A stretch of DNA of 64,000 nucleotides from Taxillus chinensis (lineage: Eukaryota; Streptophyta; Magnoliopsida; Santalales; Loranthaceae), in assembly GCA_023512835.1 (NCBI GenBank), contig CM042086.1, positions 20,901,029 to 20,965,028 of the forward strand, given 5' to 3'. Shown here piece by piece: positions 33,201 to 45,406 of the stretch (the first letter of the stretch is position 1; every line of letters begins with the position of its first letter). A program made the position numbers and the translations under genes. The notes beneath the pieces are model-generated. The model saw only the letters and a list, made by a program, of their open reading frames with translations, did no database searches and was not told where the DNA came from.

Positions 33201-33873
33201 AGAAGGGTGTGTACAGTACGATGTGAGCTTGGTGCAGCTGGTTGAAGCATTGGAAAGAAAACTATGGGAAAAATAAAATTTAAATAAAAATATAAATGAT
33301 ATAGCATTGGAGCAATATTAGCTAAAGTAATACTCTAGTAAGCTAAATGTAGCTTTAGCTTATCATTTTAACTAATGAAGATGGGAGATACTCTTATACC
33401 GGTAAAAACTCTAACAACAAAGCTATAAAGAGATAATTACCGGCAAGAAAACACATTAGCCATGCAGATTAGACCAGATCTTATCCTGTTATCTTTGTAT
33501 CGACAGGGCTAACTCTATGAGGTCCAACTGTTAACAGGGACTCTCTGGTCAACGACAGGGGGAAAACCTAGTTGAAACAAGGATGTAATTATGCCTGTAT
33601 ATGTTTTCTTTTTCCAAAAACTGATAATTTGGTACTTTGAAAATCAATTAGGGCTTTTTTCTCTTTTTTTTTTTACAAATGTTTATAAGATGCTAATGTG
33701 CTTTCAAACTGCACATTACATATACGTTGAAAAAATCTCTCTTGATATATTTGATTCTGTTTTTTTGGGATTTGCAGTGGGAGGAACTTCAGGGTGAATT
33801 CGAGCAGCTTGACTACCTAAGAGGGCTTGTCAAAGACTACATAGGAGCAGGCAGCCCCTGCAATGTTAAATGA
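30225..33873 (+). CDS. RAP: RAP-domain RNA-binding protein, chloroplastic (three exons)
   Basis: Exons 30225-32058, 32155-32237 and 33778-33873, GT-AG junctions, 2013 nt joined, 670 residues, about the length of Arabidopsis RAP. The protein matches remembered RAP over its length: an N-terminal region with a long Lys run (NKKKKKKKN), then the conserved helical repeat region ([56 protein letters not shown]) typical of octotricopeptide-type repeats. The C-terminal RAP domain spans roughly residues 596-650 ([39 protein letters not shown]). In Arabidopsis this chloroplast protein is needed for 16S rRNA 5' maturation, and loss affects growth and defence. Exon 1 read straight on would end falsely at 32123; the splice restores the RAP domain. 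Intron 2 (1.54 kb) contains a MITE-like insertion. The 5' side is close to the suspect homopolymer tract. Confidence 0.95.
32515..33393. mobile_element. TTA-flanked MITE-like element in RAP intron 2
   Basis: The element starts GAGCATCTCTAACCCAT and ends gagatactc, whose reverse complement is GAGTATCTC. TTA lies directly outside both ends (32512-32514 and 33394-33396), as for PIF/Harbinger-type target duplications. Subterminal sequence on both sides is rich in agctaaagct-like words. The 879-bp element has an AT-rich frame and a GC-rich core (about 32750-33070) with repeated gcgacgacgtccttcctcc text that could be captured sequence. No transposase is present. Confidence 0.65.
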
Positions 33874-34376
33874 ACAAAGAACAGCACAACGTCTTGAGAG
33901 TTCAGGTATCTTAGGAATGTGAAGGTTTTTTCCCCTTATCATTATTAATGTTTTTTTTTTAATAACTGGAACTCCCAGCCAGCAAGGTGGTTGTTGGATT
34001 CATCCAGATAAGACCCATATTGGAAATGAACTAACCTGTGTACTTATACCCGTCTCCATGCAAATTGATCAATGGTCAATATTATCAGTTACTGATCACG
34101 ACAAATCTAACATATTTCCGACTAGGCTCGACACTTTGTTATCAATATTATTATCATTATATTTTATTTCCTATTATGGTTATGAAGCCCAGTTGGTGTT
34201 ACTAGAGTCTAGAGTTAGGCATGGAAGCAATGACAAGCAATAGTACCCAAAGAATGCTCAATTTGTTGGGTTTTCTCCTGGATTTCTGATGGGATTTAGA
34301 GGCGAGTAGTTATCAGTTTGTGCTATGAGTGTGACTTTGAACCCACTGTATCAGTTGGATGGGTGGTGGCTAGCAA

Positions 34377-36558
34377 CAGGGGCGGCTTTACGTTGGGTTG
34401 AGGTCTTGAGGGTGTGCGGCGCACACACTGGCCTTTATTATATTTAAAAAAAAAAAACAGTTATAGCAATGGCTGCAAAGCATAGAGAAAAAATATGCCT
34501 GCACACCATGTCCCTTCATCGGTTCATCTCTAACCCTCAAGCGACTATAATGCCCTGGGTCGGCACAATGCTCCCTCCCTACTCTCCGGTCTCCGCCATC
34601 GATGGTCGACCATCACCAATATGATGCAGCCCTTGTCGGCTCGTCTTGCACCAGTCATAGCCCACTTCGCGTCATGGGTGAGGGATACACGCCACTCCAA
34701 ACCGCCAATCTAGGTCAAATTCGTTGTGATTCGGTTGATTTAGCCACGATTCTTGCTCGCCAGCCATCCAACGTCTCCCCAACCTTCGGCCGTGGACCTC
34801 GTCACTTCGACTCGAGCAGGTGGAACAGCGCCCATATCAGATCTGGATTCTAGATGCTTGTTTTGTTTTGTTTTGTTTTTTATTTATGATAGCTGTTTTT
34901 AAATATAAAAAATGTAAAGTAATAAATAATATTTTTTTATTTTTTTTAAAATTTTTAAAAATAAAAAATTATTGTTTTTTGTTTTTTATTAAAAAATAAC
35001 TATCATATTTTAAAAATAAAAACAAAAAAAAACTTTAATTAAATATATCTTATGTTTTTTTTATTCTTTTACTCTCTTTTTCAATTTTGGTTCTTCTATT
35101 TTTTTGATGCTTTGGAAATTTGCTTTTGGTAATTGATATTCATGCCAAGTTATGCACACACTGCCCTTTTGGTAAATGACTTTAAAGCTTTAATTCTGAA
35201 AAAGAATGAATCAACGTATTATGTTTATTGTTTTGCTCATCAACTTCGACTCTTATAATTCTTGCTAAAATTCATAATGTCATTGTTAAATTTTTTTTGC
35301 TTGGTTACTAATTGATAAATATTGTTAGAAGATTTTGAAGAGACGAGATGCTCTTCAGGATACATAATTTGTCAAAATTGAAAAAACATTAGACATGTTT
35401 TTAATATAAACTTCAAAGTTAGCAAGATTTGAATTAAGAGAAAAATCTAAAATGTGTCAATGATAAACATTATGACACCATTTTTTTTTTGATAAGTACA
35501 CATTATGACACCATTGTCCATTTGATTTTGATGTTCTCTATTGTTATTGAAGTAGTTAGAGATTATTATGAAGTATAGTACATGCTACGTGTAAAAAAGC
35601 TGGTGCTTATTCTACTTTAAAGTTAATCATATTTTTTAAGTTTATCTTTATTTTAAATTTGATGAAACATATTCTGGCAGTTACAAATGAGTTGTCAATA
35701 TTATTATAAAATAAAAATCAAAATATTATAAATGTTATAACACTTGTTAACTTCTCTAAGAAATAACTATAAATGATGATAGATAAAGAGTGAAATCTCT
35801 ATTTGTTGAGGTGTTATAATTTTGTGATAAATATGATATTCCTATCTTGAACATGGATTCAATATTTGTAGTAGGTGGGAGGTTATGACACTAAAATCTC
35901 ACAGATTACAAATCATATCACTTTCATGTTGAGTTATCTCACACAATTTATACAACTTCAAGAGTTCAACAATCATTTTTCATATGCGAATACATAGTTG
36001 TTATTTTGTATGACTTGTTTGAATCCTAGTAATTCATTTTTTGTTTTTGATAAGCAAAAGTTAAATGGTCTTTTAGTATATTCATATGATTTTTTTGAGT
36101 TAGATTTAATGACATTTGACATTTAACTTAAGAATTACATTGTCGATATGCAATCTAATCACATATTTATATAATTAAATGGTTTTGACAAGCTTGCTAA
36201 AAAGATGGTGGAGATGGAGAATGATGTCACATATTCATTTGATTATTTGCTTATAGAGTTAGTTTTAACTCTTCCTGACGCAACTGCAAAAGTTGGAAGA
36301 AGTTTTTCCAGCAATGAAATATACAAAGAATTAACTGTGTAATTGAATGAAAGATCATTATATGAATGATTGTTTAGTTATATACAATAAAAATAATGTA
36401 TTTAATAATATTGATAATAAAGTTATCATGCAACAATATCAAGTTACGAAGACTTATAGAAAGATTTTATGAAATTTTATGTATTTTTTAGTAATATTAT
36501 ATTCAAATTTTGTATTGAATGCTAAACGCCCTAGGAAAAAAATCCTAAGCCATCCCTA
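34377..36558 (+). mobile_element. Dead hAT element (TTF-type) with imperfect inverted ends
   Basis: The left end reads CAGGGGCGGCTTTACG; the right end is ccatcccta, the reverse complement of TAGGGATGG. CAGGGGCGG is the usual start of plant TTF-type hAT elements. A decayed transposase lies inside. Sequences next to the ends (gctagcaa and gctgatct) agree only in the first three bases, so the 8-bp target duplication is poor or eroded. A GC-rich segment at 34500-34855 inside the left part has no known origin. Confidence 0.6.
35170..36400 (+). pseudogene. hAT (TTF/ZMYM-like) transposase pseudogene
   Basis: Fragments in order match the TTF-type hAT transposase family: FKALILKKNEST followed by YYVYCFAHQLRLL near 35180-35255, then CMTCLNPSNSF near 36010. 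LAKKMVEMENDVTYSFDYLL and ELVLTLPDATAKVGRSFSS follow near 36190-36320 (family form LPVATATVERxFSAMKI), the hAT dimerisation region. Stops and frameshifts occur between and within fragments and much of the N-terminus is missing, so no active product is possible. Confidence 0.75.
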
Positions 36559-39500
36559 GCTGATCTTCCCATTGCTTGGTCACTCAAAGACTAATAATCA
36601 GGATGAAAAATCACAAATTCAGATAGTCCTCTCTGTGTAAGAATTAATTACTTGTAAGATCTTTGTTTGTTTAGAGATTGTTTGATCTTAAATAATAAAT
36701 CGAAAGTGTATCCGAATCGTTGCCGGAGTTTGATTAATGAGTTTTGATTTTTAAAATTAGCACAATTATTATGAACTTTAATTCTCAATAGCAATGTTGA
36801 TGGAAAGATAAATCTAATAAGTCATCGTGTAATATGAAGACCATAATATTATATACAGAGTTTGTTATTTTTAATTTAACCTCTCATTAAATTAAAAATA
36901 GTATTCTAATATCTACACATAAATTTATAATAATTATACTCTTAAGTCTTATTTTAAATTTTAATTAGATTAATTTAATTTATACTTTTTCAAAAATAAC
37001 ACAACACATTTAAGAATTACATATTTTGTCCCATATAATGACATTATTCTAACACCATGCTCTATCTTATACATTACTCATAAGAACATTCTCTCTAAAT
37101 TTGTTTCTTCAAAATAATAAAAAAAAAATATCACTTTTTTCATTGTAACAAACTACTTTTTAAAAGTTTACTTTTTAACATCTCTATTTAACCATTTATT
37201 AATTAAAATATTATTTTAAAAAATATTTATTTATTTAAATTTAAAATTAAATATGGTGAGAGAAAAAATAAATAGAAAAGTAAATGTGGTGAAAGAAAAT
37301 ATATTTTTTTAATAAATTAAAGATAAATAATATTGAGTTAAATATAAAGATGAATTATTTATTTTGTTAAAATTTTTGTTAAAATAAATAATTTAAAAAT
37401 AAATAATTTTAAACTTTTTATTAAAATAATTCTTCAAACTATATCAAAAATATGTATTTAAAGAGCCTTCGCTCAATCCTCTAATTCAATCTTACTTGTT
37501 TTTAGGTATTGTTTCACAATTTAAGTTCTTTTATTATTCTATTTGTCACGTGCGATCCCTTATCTTTTGCGCATGTGTTTCGCGTGGGCACAAGTAGGAT
37601 TTAGTCTATTGAGCCACAAATGTCTACCAAAGTGTACTGTGTGAATACAAAATAATAATAATAATAATAATAATAATAATCTTTTAAAATAAAAAATATT
37701 TTGTTATTTTTTATTTTCTTTATAAAAATTAACTATTAAGAATGAAAATAAAAAAAATAGAATAACCAAATAAATTATTAGTTTCTGTTTGGCTAGGATT
37801 TGAAGCCTGCGTATAAAATTAATTTAGGAAATTACAATCAATAGCAATTGCAATCCCGACCGTCCAAACACGACACGATAATGACAGCTGGAATAGCAAC
37901 CTCAATCTGCATTTTCGCGTGATCTTACGGTGAATGGACGTGCCTAATTAATTGCCACTAAGACCCTCAATATCATGTGTCCCTTTTTGAGTGTTTTGGC
38001 CAAAGGCTATAATTATGAGATTTGGCTGCTTTTTCTTTTTCTTTTTCTTTTCTTTTTTCTTTTTTGGCTGCCCGAAAACCGTGGCTCCGTGTCATACTGC
38101 CGCGGTTATTCCTTTCCTACGGCCGGAGACATCACATAGTGCATTACACGGATTCTTGCCACCAAAAAGCCAAACAGTCGGCGATGAATGGACACGGTAA
38201 CATGTTTTCTTACCAAACAAAATAGGAATTATAATGGCTATGAGAAAAAAAAAATTGTAAGGAAAAAGATGATTAAATTGATTTTTTTTTGGGAAAATGA
38301 AATGAACAGATAAATAAAAAGAGAGGACTTCATATGGGATTGTCAAACTTTAGCATATTGGGTATTGGGACTACTGTAGTTCAAAAAACAATAAGACATT
38401 CATTATTTATTTTTGTTCTTCTTTTTTTGCGTCTCAAAATATTCTTTAGGTACGACACGTTTAGTATTTTGAAAAGCTAATGTGCAAGATTCTTCGTTTA
38501 AATGGGACTATTTAAATTATTTATCTTATTCCAACTGTGAATTATTAAAAAAAAAATTTACTTGTATTATCTTTACGATTATTATTATTATTTACATATT
38601 TATACATATTTTGATTCCCTCTTGACCATATTATTAAAAAAATAAACATTAAAAAGTCAACAAATGAACTTTATAATTAAGGACACAAGCATTAAACCTT
38701 AAAACCCAATGGGAAGCATAAAAACTCACTGCCCATTCCCAAAATCTTATATATAGGCCATAAACACCCAAAATATGTCATCTCATAGTAACATATGAAT
38801 CAAACTCTAAAATACAATTAAACATGATGTATAATAAAATTTTATATCAAGTTACAACTGAATTTAGGATTTTTCACCAAAAACTCGCTCAAATTCTAAT
38901 CATTCAAATTATAACATCTATAATCACTTGTTTAACATGTAATCTTCACCAACAAGCTAGAAACAATATTCTAAACATCTTATAGCCCTCAATTTAATAA
39001 ATTAATCTAATTTCTCAAATTTCTAATTTCTAGGATTCACATCGACTTCTCAAATTCTACATAATCTAAGCACAATTGATTCAATAGAACAACATAGAGA
39101 TGTAACGTATTCGTAGATTAGATGAGAAAAAATCACTTAGAATGGATCACCTCTTCATCTTCCTTATCGCCTCTTCCTGTGTGAATAAACGGTACAAGCA
39201 TACGATAAACTTTTTTTCTCTCCCAATCACACTTGCTTCTTATTTTATTTGTGTAATTGCCCCAAAGTGCATATTTCTTGTAAAATGTGTAGGTGATCCA
39301 TTTTGTATAGTAAGTCAGAATTGCCAAATGCTTGCCCAATCTTCGTAATGGCACTTTATTTACAAACTCCTTAATGCACATCATTTCATATAGTTACCCC
39401 GTAATTTGTAGAGAATCAAATTTGTGTAAATACATCATTTTGTTAACTGTCATTAAACTGCATAGCAAGCTTAAAGTGCATAATTGTGCCAAATTCTATA

Positions 39501-40290
39501 AGCATTCCATTCCATGTATGTCGTTTAATTATACATCTTCATTATACATTATGCATTACACACTATGCATGTATTACCATTTTATATGGTCGTCTTATGC
39601 ACTTTATCTACTAAGCTACATTGTGTAACCCTGTCATATACCTACACCTCACTTCATCTTCAACAACTCTATCGTGCACTTACATTTCTATTGCATGCTA
39701 AATCCAACAAATTCATAAAATAGCCTATCGGGACGCCAAACTTCAAATTAGATTCAAATAAAGTCAAAACATTCATATCAACGGCCATATCACCACTCAT
39801 ATATTTTATCTTCAATCCATGACTATCTCAATAGGTCCACCACAAACAATCAATAGGGTTCTAGTTGCCCTTGCTCTTCTTGGCAAACAATCATTAATTC
39901 AGTCAACATTACACCAAACATGACTCATAGGTCCTCATTCAATAAAAATAAGTTTCATATTACCCTTTCACCAAAACATCTTGAATCAATTAAGCCAAAT
40001 TATGTCAATTTAATTGGCTACAAAAGTCACATGTTATCATATGATATCCAAACAATCATATGACAAAAAATTTATTAAAGTAACACACACTATCAATTCT
40101 AGTGTCTATAATACATAAGAAACATAGTAATATATATGAACCCAACTCAAATGTGTCTTAAGATGATTTGACTGGCCCTAAAGTAACTTGTAACACATAA
40201 AAGGATTGCATTGATTATGCGCCTTTCCTATAAGCTCTCAAGCTCCAATGTATTAATCAACCACTCCCATTATCCTATGTCCAAATAGAC
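36559..40290. other. AT-rich intergenic DNA, probably old retrotransposon remains
   Basis: Dense AT stretches (36700-37450), an (AAT)n microsatellite, and a T-rich patch at 38030-38065 are the visible features. From about 38700 to 40290, moderately AT-rich sequence leads into an LTR-like junction on the minus strand, so this part may be internal sequence of an old element, but no coding motif is preserved. No gene is supported. Confidence 0.45.
37651..37680. repeat. (AAT)n microsatellite
   Basis: About ten uninterrupted AAT/ATA trinucleotides. Confidence 0.9.
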
Positions 40291-40292
40291 TA

Positions 40293-40330
40293 TGCTCTGA
40301 TAACAATTTTTCACGCCTCTAAATTCCAAA
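40293..40330 (-). mobile_element. LTR 3' end and primer-binding-site trace on the minus strand
   Basis: Read on the minus strand the sequence is GGAATTTAGAGGCGTGA, then a few bases, then TTGTTATCAGAGCATA. Plant gypsy LTRs of the Tekay type end in GGGCGTGACA followed by TTGGTATCAGAGC, the initiator-Met-tRNA primer site. The match is imperfect, so this is probably an old element whose internal part pointed to lower coordinates. Its LTR would then be interrupted by the solo LTR at 40517. Confidence 0.4.
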
Positions 40331-40516
40331 ACACTAAAACTGGATAAATGACTCTCCAACCTCTTGACCCTTTAAGCACACACAAGGGGAATCACTTACT
40401 TGGTTTTAGTGTTCTAAAAGTTAAGGATGTGACAATTATAATCAAAACAACTATATCGTAAGTCATATCATCATTAATACATTATTAACACTAATAGTAG
40501 ACTATCTCCCAAGCTA

Positions 40517-41418
40517 TGTAAAGACCCGTACCTGTGAGTGGTGGAAAGTTAGGCCCTGAATAGATGTTGTAATATCTATTCGGCAGTGTGGCCTTAGCGT
40601 TATTATTATTGATAATATGATTTTAATATGTTAAAATATAAATAAATATTATTATGATTATTAAAATATATTTAGACATGTCGTTATTATTATTATTACA
40701 GAGTATAAATAAGAGGAACTAGGGTAGAAACACTATTTTTTGGCTGTGCGTGCGCGAGCTTGGCAGGGGGAGCACAGGTTTGAAGCAGCTGTGTTCTTGA
40801 TTGTTTCTGAAGTTTGAATCTTCATGTAAGTGATTCTTGATTTTCAGTCATTCTTATACATGAACACGATCGTTGGATTTGTGCGTGTAAACATTTGTGT
40901 ATATAATTATATATGTACCTATGTAAAAAAAAAAGGGGTTTGATTTATGGTTTCGTGCATACATCGCCGGCGTGAAGAGGGTTGGACGGAGGGTGGCGTC
41001 GACACCACCTGAAGCATCTCTTTGCGCCGTGCAGAGGTAGAGGGAAGAGGAAGCGGCCGGCGTCGTGTCGTGTGGCGGCGAAAGGCGTCGTTCCGTACGG
41101 CGGCCGGGCAACTGTGGAGCGTCTTCCCTGGCGTCGCGTGGAGGGGAAGGAAGGAGAGGGAGATGGCGGCATTTCCACCGTCCAGCAGGCCGATCACGCG
41201 TCGCAGTCGGCCGCGCGTCGCAGATCGGCCGCGCATCGTGCGGGTTTGAGGAGAGGGAGGCGGCGACGTGCCGCCTCTGCGTGGTGCGCGCTTCAATTGT
41301 TTGAGGAGAGGGGTGCGGCTTCAGTGCCGCCCCGTGCGTCCCAGCCAACCCTAACGGGCTAGCGAGTTGGGCCGTCCCTTCTTGGGCCGGTTCTCTCCCC
41401 TCCCCTTTAAACCAAAGC

Positions 41419-41489
<71 letters not shown>

Positions 41490-42558
41490 AATAAATATAT
41501 ATGTATATGTAATAAATAGATGGATAAAAAATAATTGGAGTATAAAGTAATGAAAATAATAAAAGGGAATATTACCCGAGCTTGAAATTGTAGACCTAAG
41601 CTGTGAATATTAATTGGGGTTTGTTATTATTCGTTGGTGTCATAATTAGCAATTGTACCCCGTTAGTATGGGTTTGATGATTTCAATACTCTGATTGTTG
41701 TGTACTTGATATTGAATTTAACATTGTTCTGCTCGCTGGTTTAACGTACGTGAACTGGTGGAAATTTTGGTGGTGGGGTCTATTGGGATAACCGCAGGTC
41801 CCACATAGGGCTGGCAAGAGGCCACAGGTCCCTTATGTGGCTGGTTACCTCAGGTCCCATATGTGGTTGGTTGTCGATACGAACATCGTGGGTCCCACAT
41901 ATGGCTAATTGGGGAAGATTAGACCCCCATGAGGTTGGTTGGGTTATTTTGTATAAGTTGAGATGACCTAAATGTGACGTGTAGGTTACTCGTTGAGGTT
42001 ATATGTAATGTGAGTTGTTTTATTCCGTTATTTTGATATATGCTTGTCGTAATAAAGTAGGACACTACACTGGCACAAGCGTGCACTGTTCATATAGACT
42101 TGGGTTTTCATGTGTTAAGGTGTTGAAGATGGGGATCGCCTATTGAGCACTCGTGCTCACCCTACTTTATTTCTATTTTTCCTACAGGTTGTAGGGAGTA
42201 GCTTTTGGAGCCACAGCGGAGCGGGTCGGGGTATCTTCGTGTAAGATTTCTCTAATAAACTTTGTTTATTTTCTATTATTCATATGTTTTCCGGACAAGG
42301 GTCCGTGACAGTTGTATTAACTTGAATAACTGGACCTTGTTAATTAATGTTTATGGGTGTTAATTGAATTCAGTAATACTGATTGCACTGATATAATTAT
42401 TGGTTGACTGCATGTGTTTGGATCATTGGTAAGTACAATGCTACCCCCATTGTAGTATCGTACAGGGTTGAATTAGTCACCAATCTCTCGACCCCTGGAG
42501 TGGGCGTGGGGAAGTCGCGTTCCTAGTTCTGTGGATTTCAAAATTTAGGGGCGTGAGA
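40517..42558 (+). mobile_element. Solo LTR of a gypsy (Tekay-like) retrotransposon, copy 1
   Basis: Starts TGTAAAGACCCGTACC and ends ggggcgtgaga, where a standard element would end tgaca. AGCTA stands directly outside both ends (40512-40516 and 42559-42563), a perfect 5-bp target duplication. The 2042-bp LTR holds a GC-rich segment at 40960-41350, an (AT)n(GT)n microsatellite, and several aggtcccatatgtgg subrepeats at 41790-41940. No pol or gag sequence lies between the duplications, so the internal region was lost by LTR recombination. Reading frames in the GC-rich part occur on both strands and are not genes. Confidence 0.88.
41422..41489. repeat. Compound microsatellite (AT)n(GT)n inside the solo LTR
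   Basis: AT dinucleotides from 41422 change into GT dinucleotides to 41489. The sister LTR has an AT microsatellite at the corresponding place. Confidence 0.95.
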
Positions 42559-43385
42559 AGCTAAGTATAGCTCTTTACACCACCACCACTACAATTTTGC
42601 CACCAAATGTTTTGTGGAAGAACAAAATCTTGTTTATTATGGTAACTATGGTTATTGAGTGTGTGAAGCCCTGCAGTTTTATACTAATATATAGTTTCTT
42701 ATACGTATATATAACTTCCGATAATTGCTAGAATTGTTTTTGGTGTTTAAATTTTGTTTTCTGTTTATTATTTGAAATGCAGTCTATGTGAAAGATAACT
42801 AACATTGTAATTATTGTGGTTACTTTCATTATATATACTTTTTGTTAGTATAGAAGACTCTTTTGTAATTATTTGTTTCCATGCTCAATTACTCATTCAT
42901 CAATTGAAAATTTTAGCTACCATGCAAAAAAAATTAAAAGAAATTTGTCAAAACTTTCACTTCCCATTTCAAGGGGTTGTGATATTGGACCGGAATGAAT
43001 TATCGGATTCATTAACCGGACTGATGTGTCAGATGACGTATTTAAAGACATAAATTTATTAATTATTTTCGTGTCAGATGAGGTGTCTACTAGCCACCTC
43101 TGTCTCTATCTGCTGGCCACCCTCCCTCCACCTTTCTCTCTCTCTCTCTCTCTCTCTGCTCTCTTTGTACGCCGCTACTGGATTAGATTTGCCCGCACGC
43201 CCCCAAATTTGGAGATCCCTTGTCAGCGATTCCATCCACCTCCCAGAACCTCCTACTCCGCCACCGCGCTGCCCAGATCCTTTGTCGTTCGTCATCTATC
43301 TACCTTCTCTCTATTCTAGTCTTCTATAATGGAGCGAGGATTCTCCCGATTTTAATTTCCGTTTTTAATATCATTAATTACTGAT
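42559..43385. other. Intergenic DNA, no gene
   Basis: AT-rich sequence, then a CT-rich patch with (TC)n at about 43133-43158 whose short frames resemble nothing. It runs into the ATTAATT-rich block. Confidence 0.5.
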
Positions 43386-44830
43386 TAATGCATTAAAGAT
43401 TTAGTTTTCGTTGATTAATTAAGAAATTAGTAATTAATTAAAAATATATTTGGAAATTAGTATTCCATTAATGTCTTTAGTAATTATAATTAGGAATTAG
43501 TAAGCCATTATTGCCACAATTAAAATCAGGATTTAATAATTAATTAGTAATATAATTAAGGAATTAATAATCCTTAATTATGAATTAATATTTTGGGAAT
43601 TAAATTTCATTAATGCATTAATTATTGTTATTATAATTTTGTAATGCACTAATTAAGAATTAATTCAGTCATTAGTAATTAATTAAAAATATTTTTGAAA
43701 ATTAGTATTTCATTAATGGCTTTAGTAATTATAATCGGGAATTAGTACATCATTAATGTCATTAGCAATTAAAATCGAGATTTAGTAATTAATTAGTAAT
43801 ATAATTAAGGAATTTATATTCCTTAATTATGAATTAATATTTTTGAGTGAGAATTAAAATTTTGAGAATTAAATTTAGTTAATGCATTAATTATTGTTAT
43901 TATAATTTTGTAATACACTAATTAAGAATTACCACATTAATGTTATTATAATTAGTAATTCAAATTTCGTTTTGAGAATTAATTTACTAATTTCCGAACT
44001 GAAGCGATAATTAAAGATTCAGTTCAAAAATTAAAATAGCAATTTTCCGAAATGAAAATTAAAGTTTCGGTTCGGAAATTAATACACTAAGTCACTAATT
44101 CTTGACTCGAACTCTTCGGTTCGGGAATTAAAGTATTAATTTTCGAACCAAAGTTGGAATTAAAGTTTTGATTCGAAAATTAAAGTGCTAATTTTCGAAC
44201 CGAACACTTCGGTTCGGAAATTAATGTACTAATTCTCGATCCGAACTCTTCGATTCAGGAATTAAAGTATTGATTTTTGAACCAAAGTGAGAATTAATGC
44301 TTCGGTTCGAAAATTAAAGCACTAATTCTCGAACCGAACTCTTCGGTTCGGGAATTAAAGCATTAATTTTCGAATTGAAACGAAAATTAAAGCTTTGGTT
44401 TCGAATTTTAAGCATTAATTTCCGAACCAAAGTCAGAATTTTAAGCATTAATTTTTGCCTTGTGAATTAAAATGTCATTAACTATTGATTATTGTATCTA
44501 AATATAAAGTAATGATTATAATCTATTTAATTTATTTAGAATCGAAAATTATTATTTCCTTAATTAATTAAGGAATTAGTAATTAATCAGGTCATTTGTA
44601 ATGGGAATTAGTATTTGGTTAATGCCATTAGTAATTATAATTGAGAATTAGTAATTAATTACGAATATAATTAAGATATTTATATTCTTCAATTACGAGT
44701 TAATATTTTTGGTAGAAAATTAAAATTTCAGGAATTAAAATAGGAAAATAAATTAGGTTAAAGTATTAATTATAATTTTATTAATGCATTATTGATTAAT
44801 GTATTTAATATAAAAATAAATATTATAAAT
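43386..44830. repeat. ATTAATT-rich block with duplicated units and repeated hairpins
   Basis: Unit A at about 43386-43630 is repeated at about 43631-43910 with a 245-bp offset, and more loosely at about 44570-44800. Shared text includes agtaattaattaaaaatat and ggaattagta. Between copies two and three (43970-44460) lies an array alternating attaaag/cactaatt with TTCGAACCGAA and TTCGGTTCGG. Two perfect 9-bp stems with three-base loops occur at 44196-44216 and 44330-44350 (CGAACCGAA...TTCGGTTCG), with weaker ones near 44105. The composition differs from all neighbours. The repeat family is not recognised. Confidence 0.75.
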
Positions 44831-45403
44831 ATCATTATAATCAGAAATTAAAATTTAATGTCCGATGCCATGTTTTCGCTAAAAGAAGAGAGAGAGAGAC
44901 ATGTTCCATAAATTTTGAATCTGGGTCCGTAAAATGTGAGGTGTTAAAAAAAACAGCGCGTAGTATTTTCGTTGCCATGCTGGAAGCCTCGTTGGAGTGC
45001 CATGTTGGAACGACACGTAGATCCGGCTCTGATTCCGGTAAATTTATCAAGTAAAAAAATATTAATTCCATTTCAAGACTCTTTCACTTTTCAATCATGC
45101 TGAGCCTTACAATAAATACATGTACACTTTTAAAATATTTTTTAAAGATTTTTTAGAAAAATTCCATTTTACGACATGCCAAACATTATAAAATATTTTT
45201 GGGGACATTTTTCAAAATACAAACAAATACCAAAAAACAAATATTTTCTAGTAAATTATTTTCATTTGAAATTATTTTACGCTGGAAAATATTTTACATC
45301 AACATAAATGGGGTCTAAATTAAAACTCATCACAATTAGACCCTTTTATTCATTTTAAAAACCAGTGGTGAATCAATCGTAAAAAAAAAGAACCCTACTT
45401 CCC
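44831..45403. other. Intergenic AT-rich DNA, no gene
   Basis: Contains aaatatttt-rich sequence at 45130-45310 that looks like degraded MITE DNA, without definable ends. Confidence 0.45.
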
Positions 45404-45406
45404 TTA

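Noticed and set aside
40919..41362. Overlapping ORFs of 77-164 codons on both strands
   Set aside because: They lie inside the GC-rich core of a solo LTR. Open frames on both strands are expected from high GC, and none has a recognisable domain.
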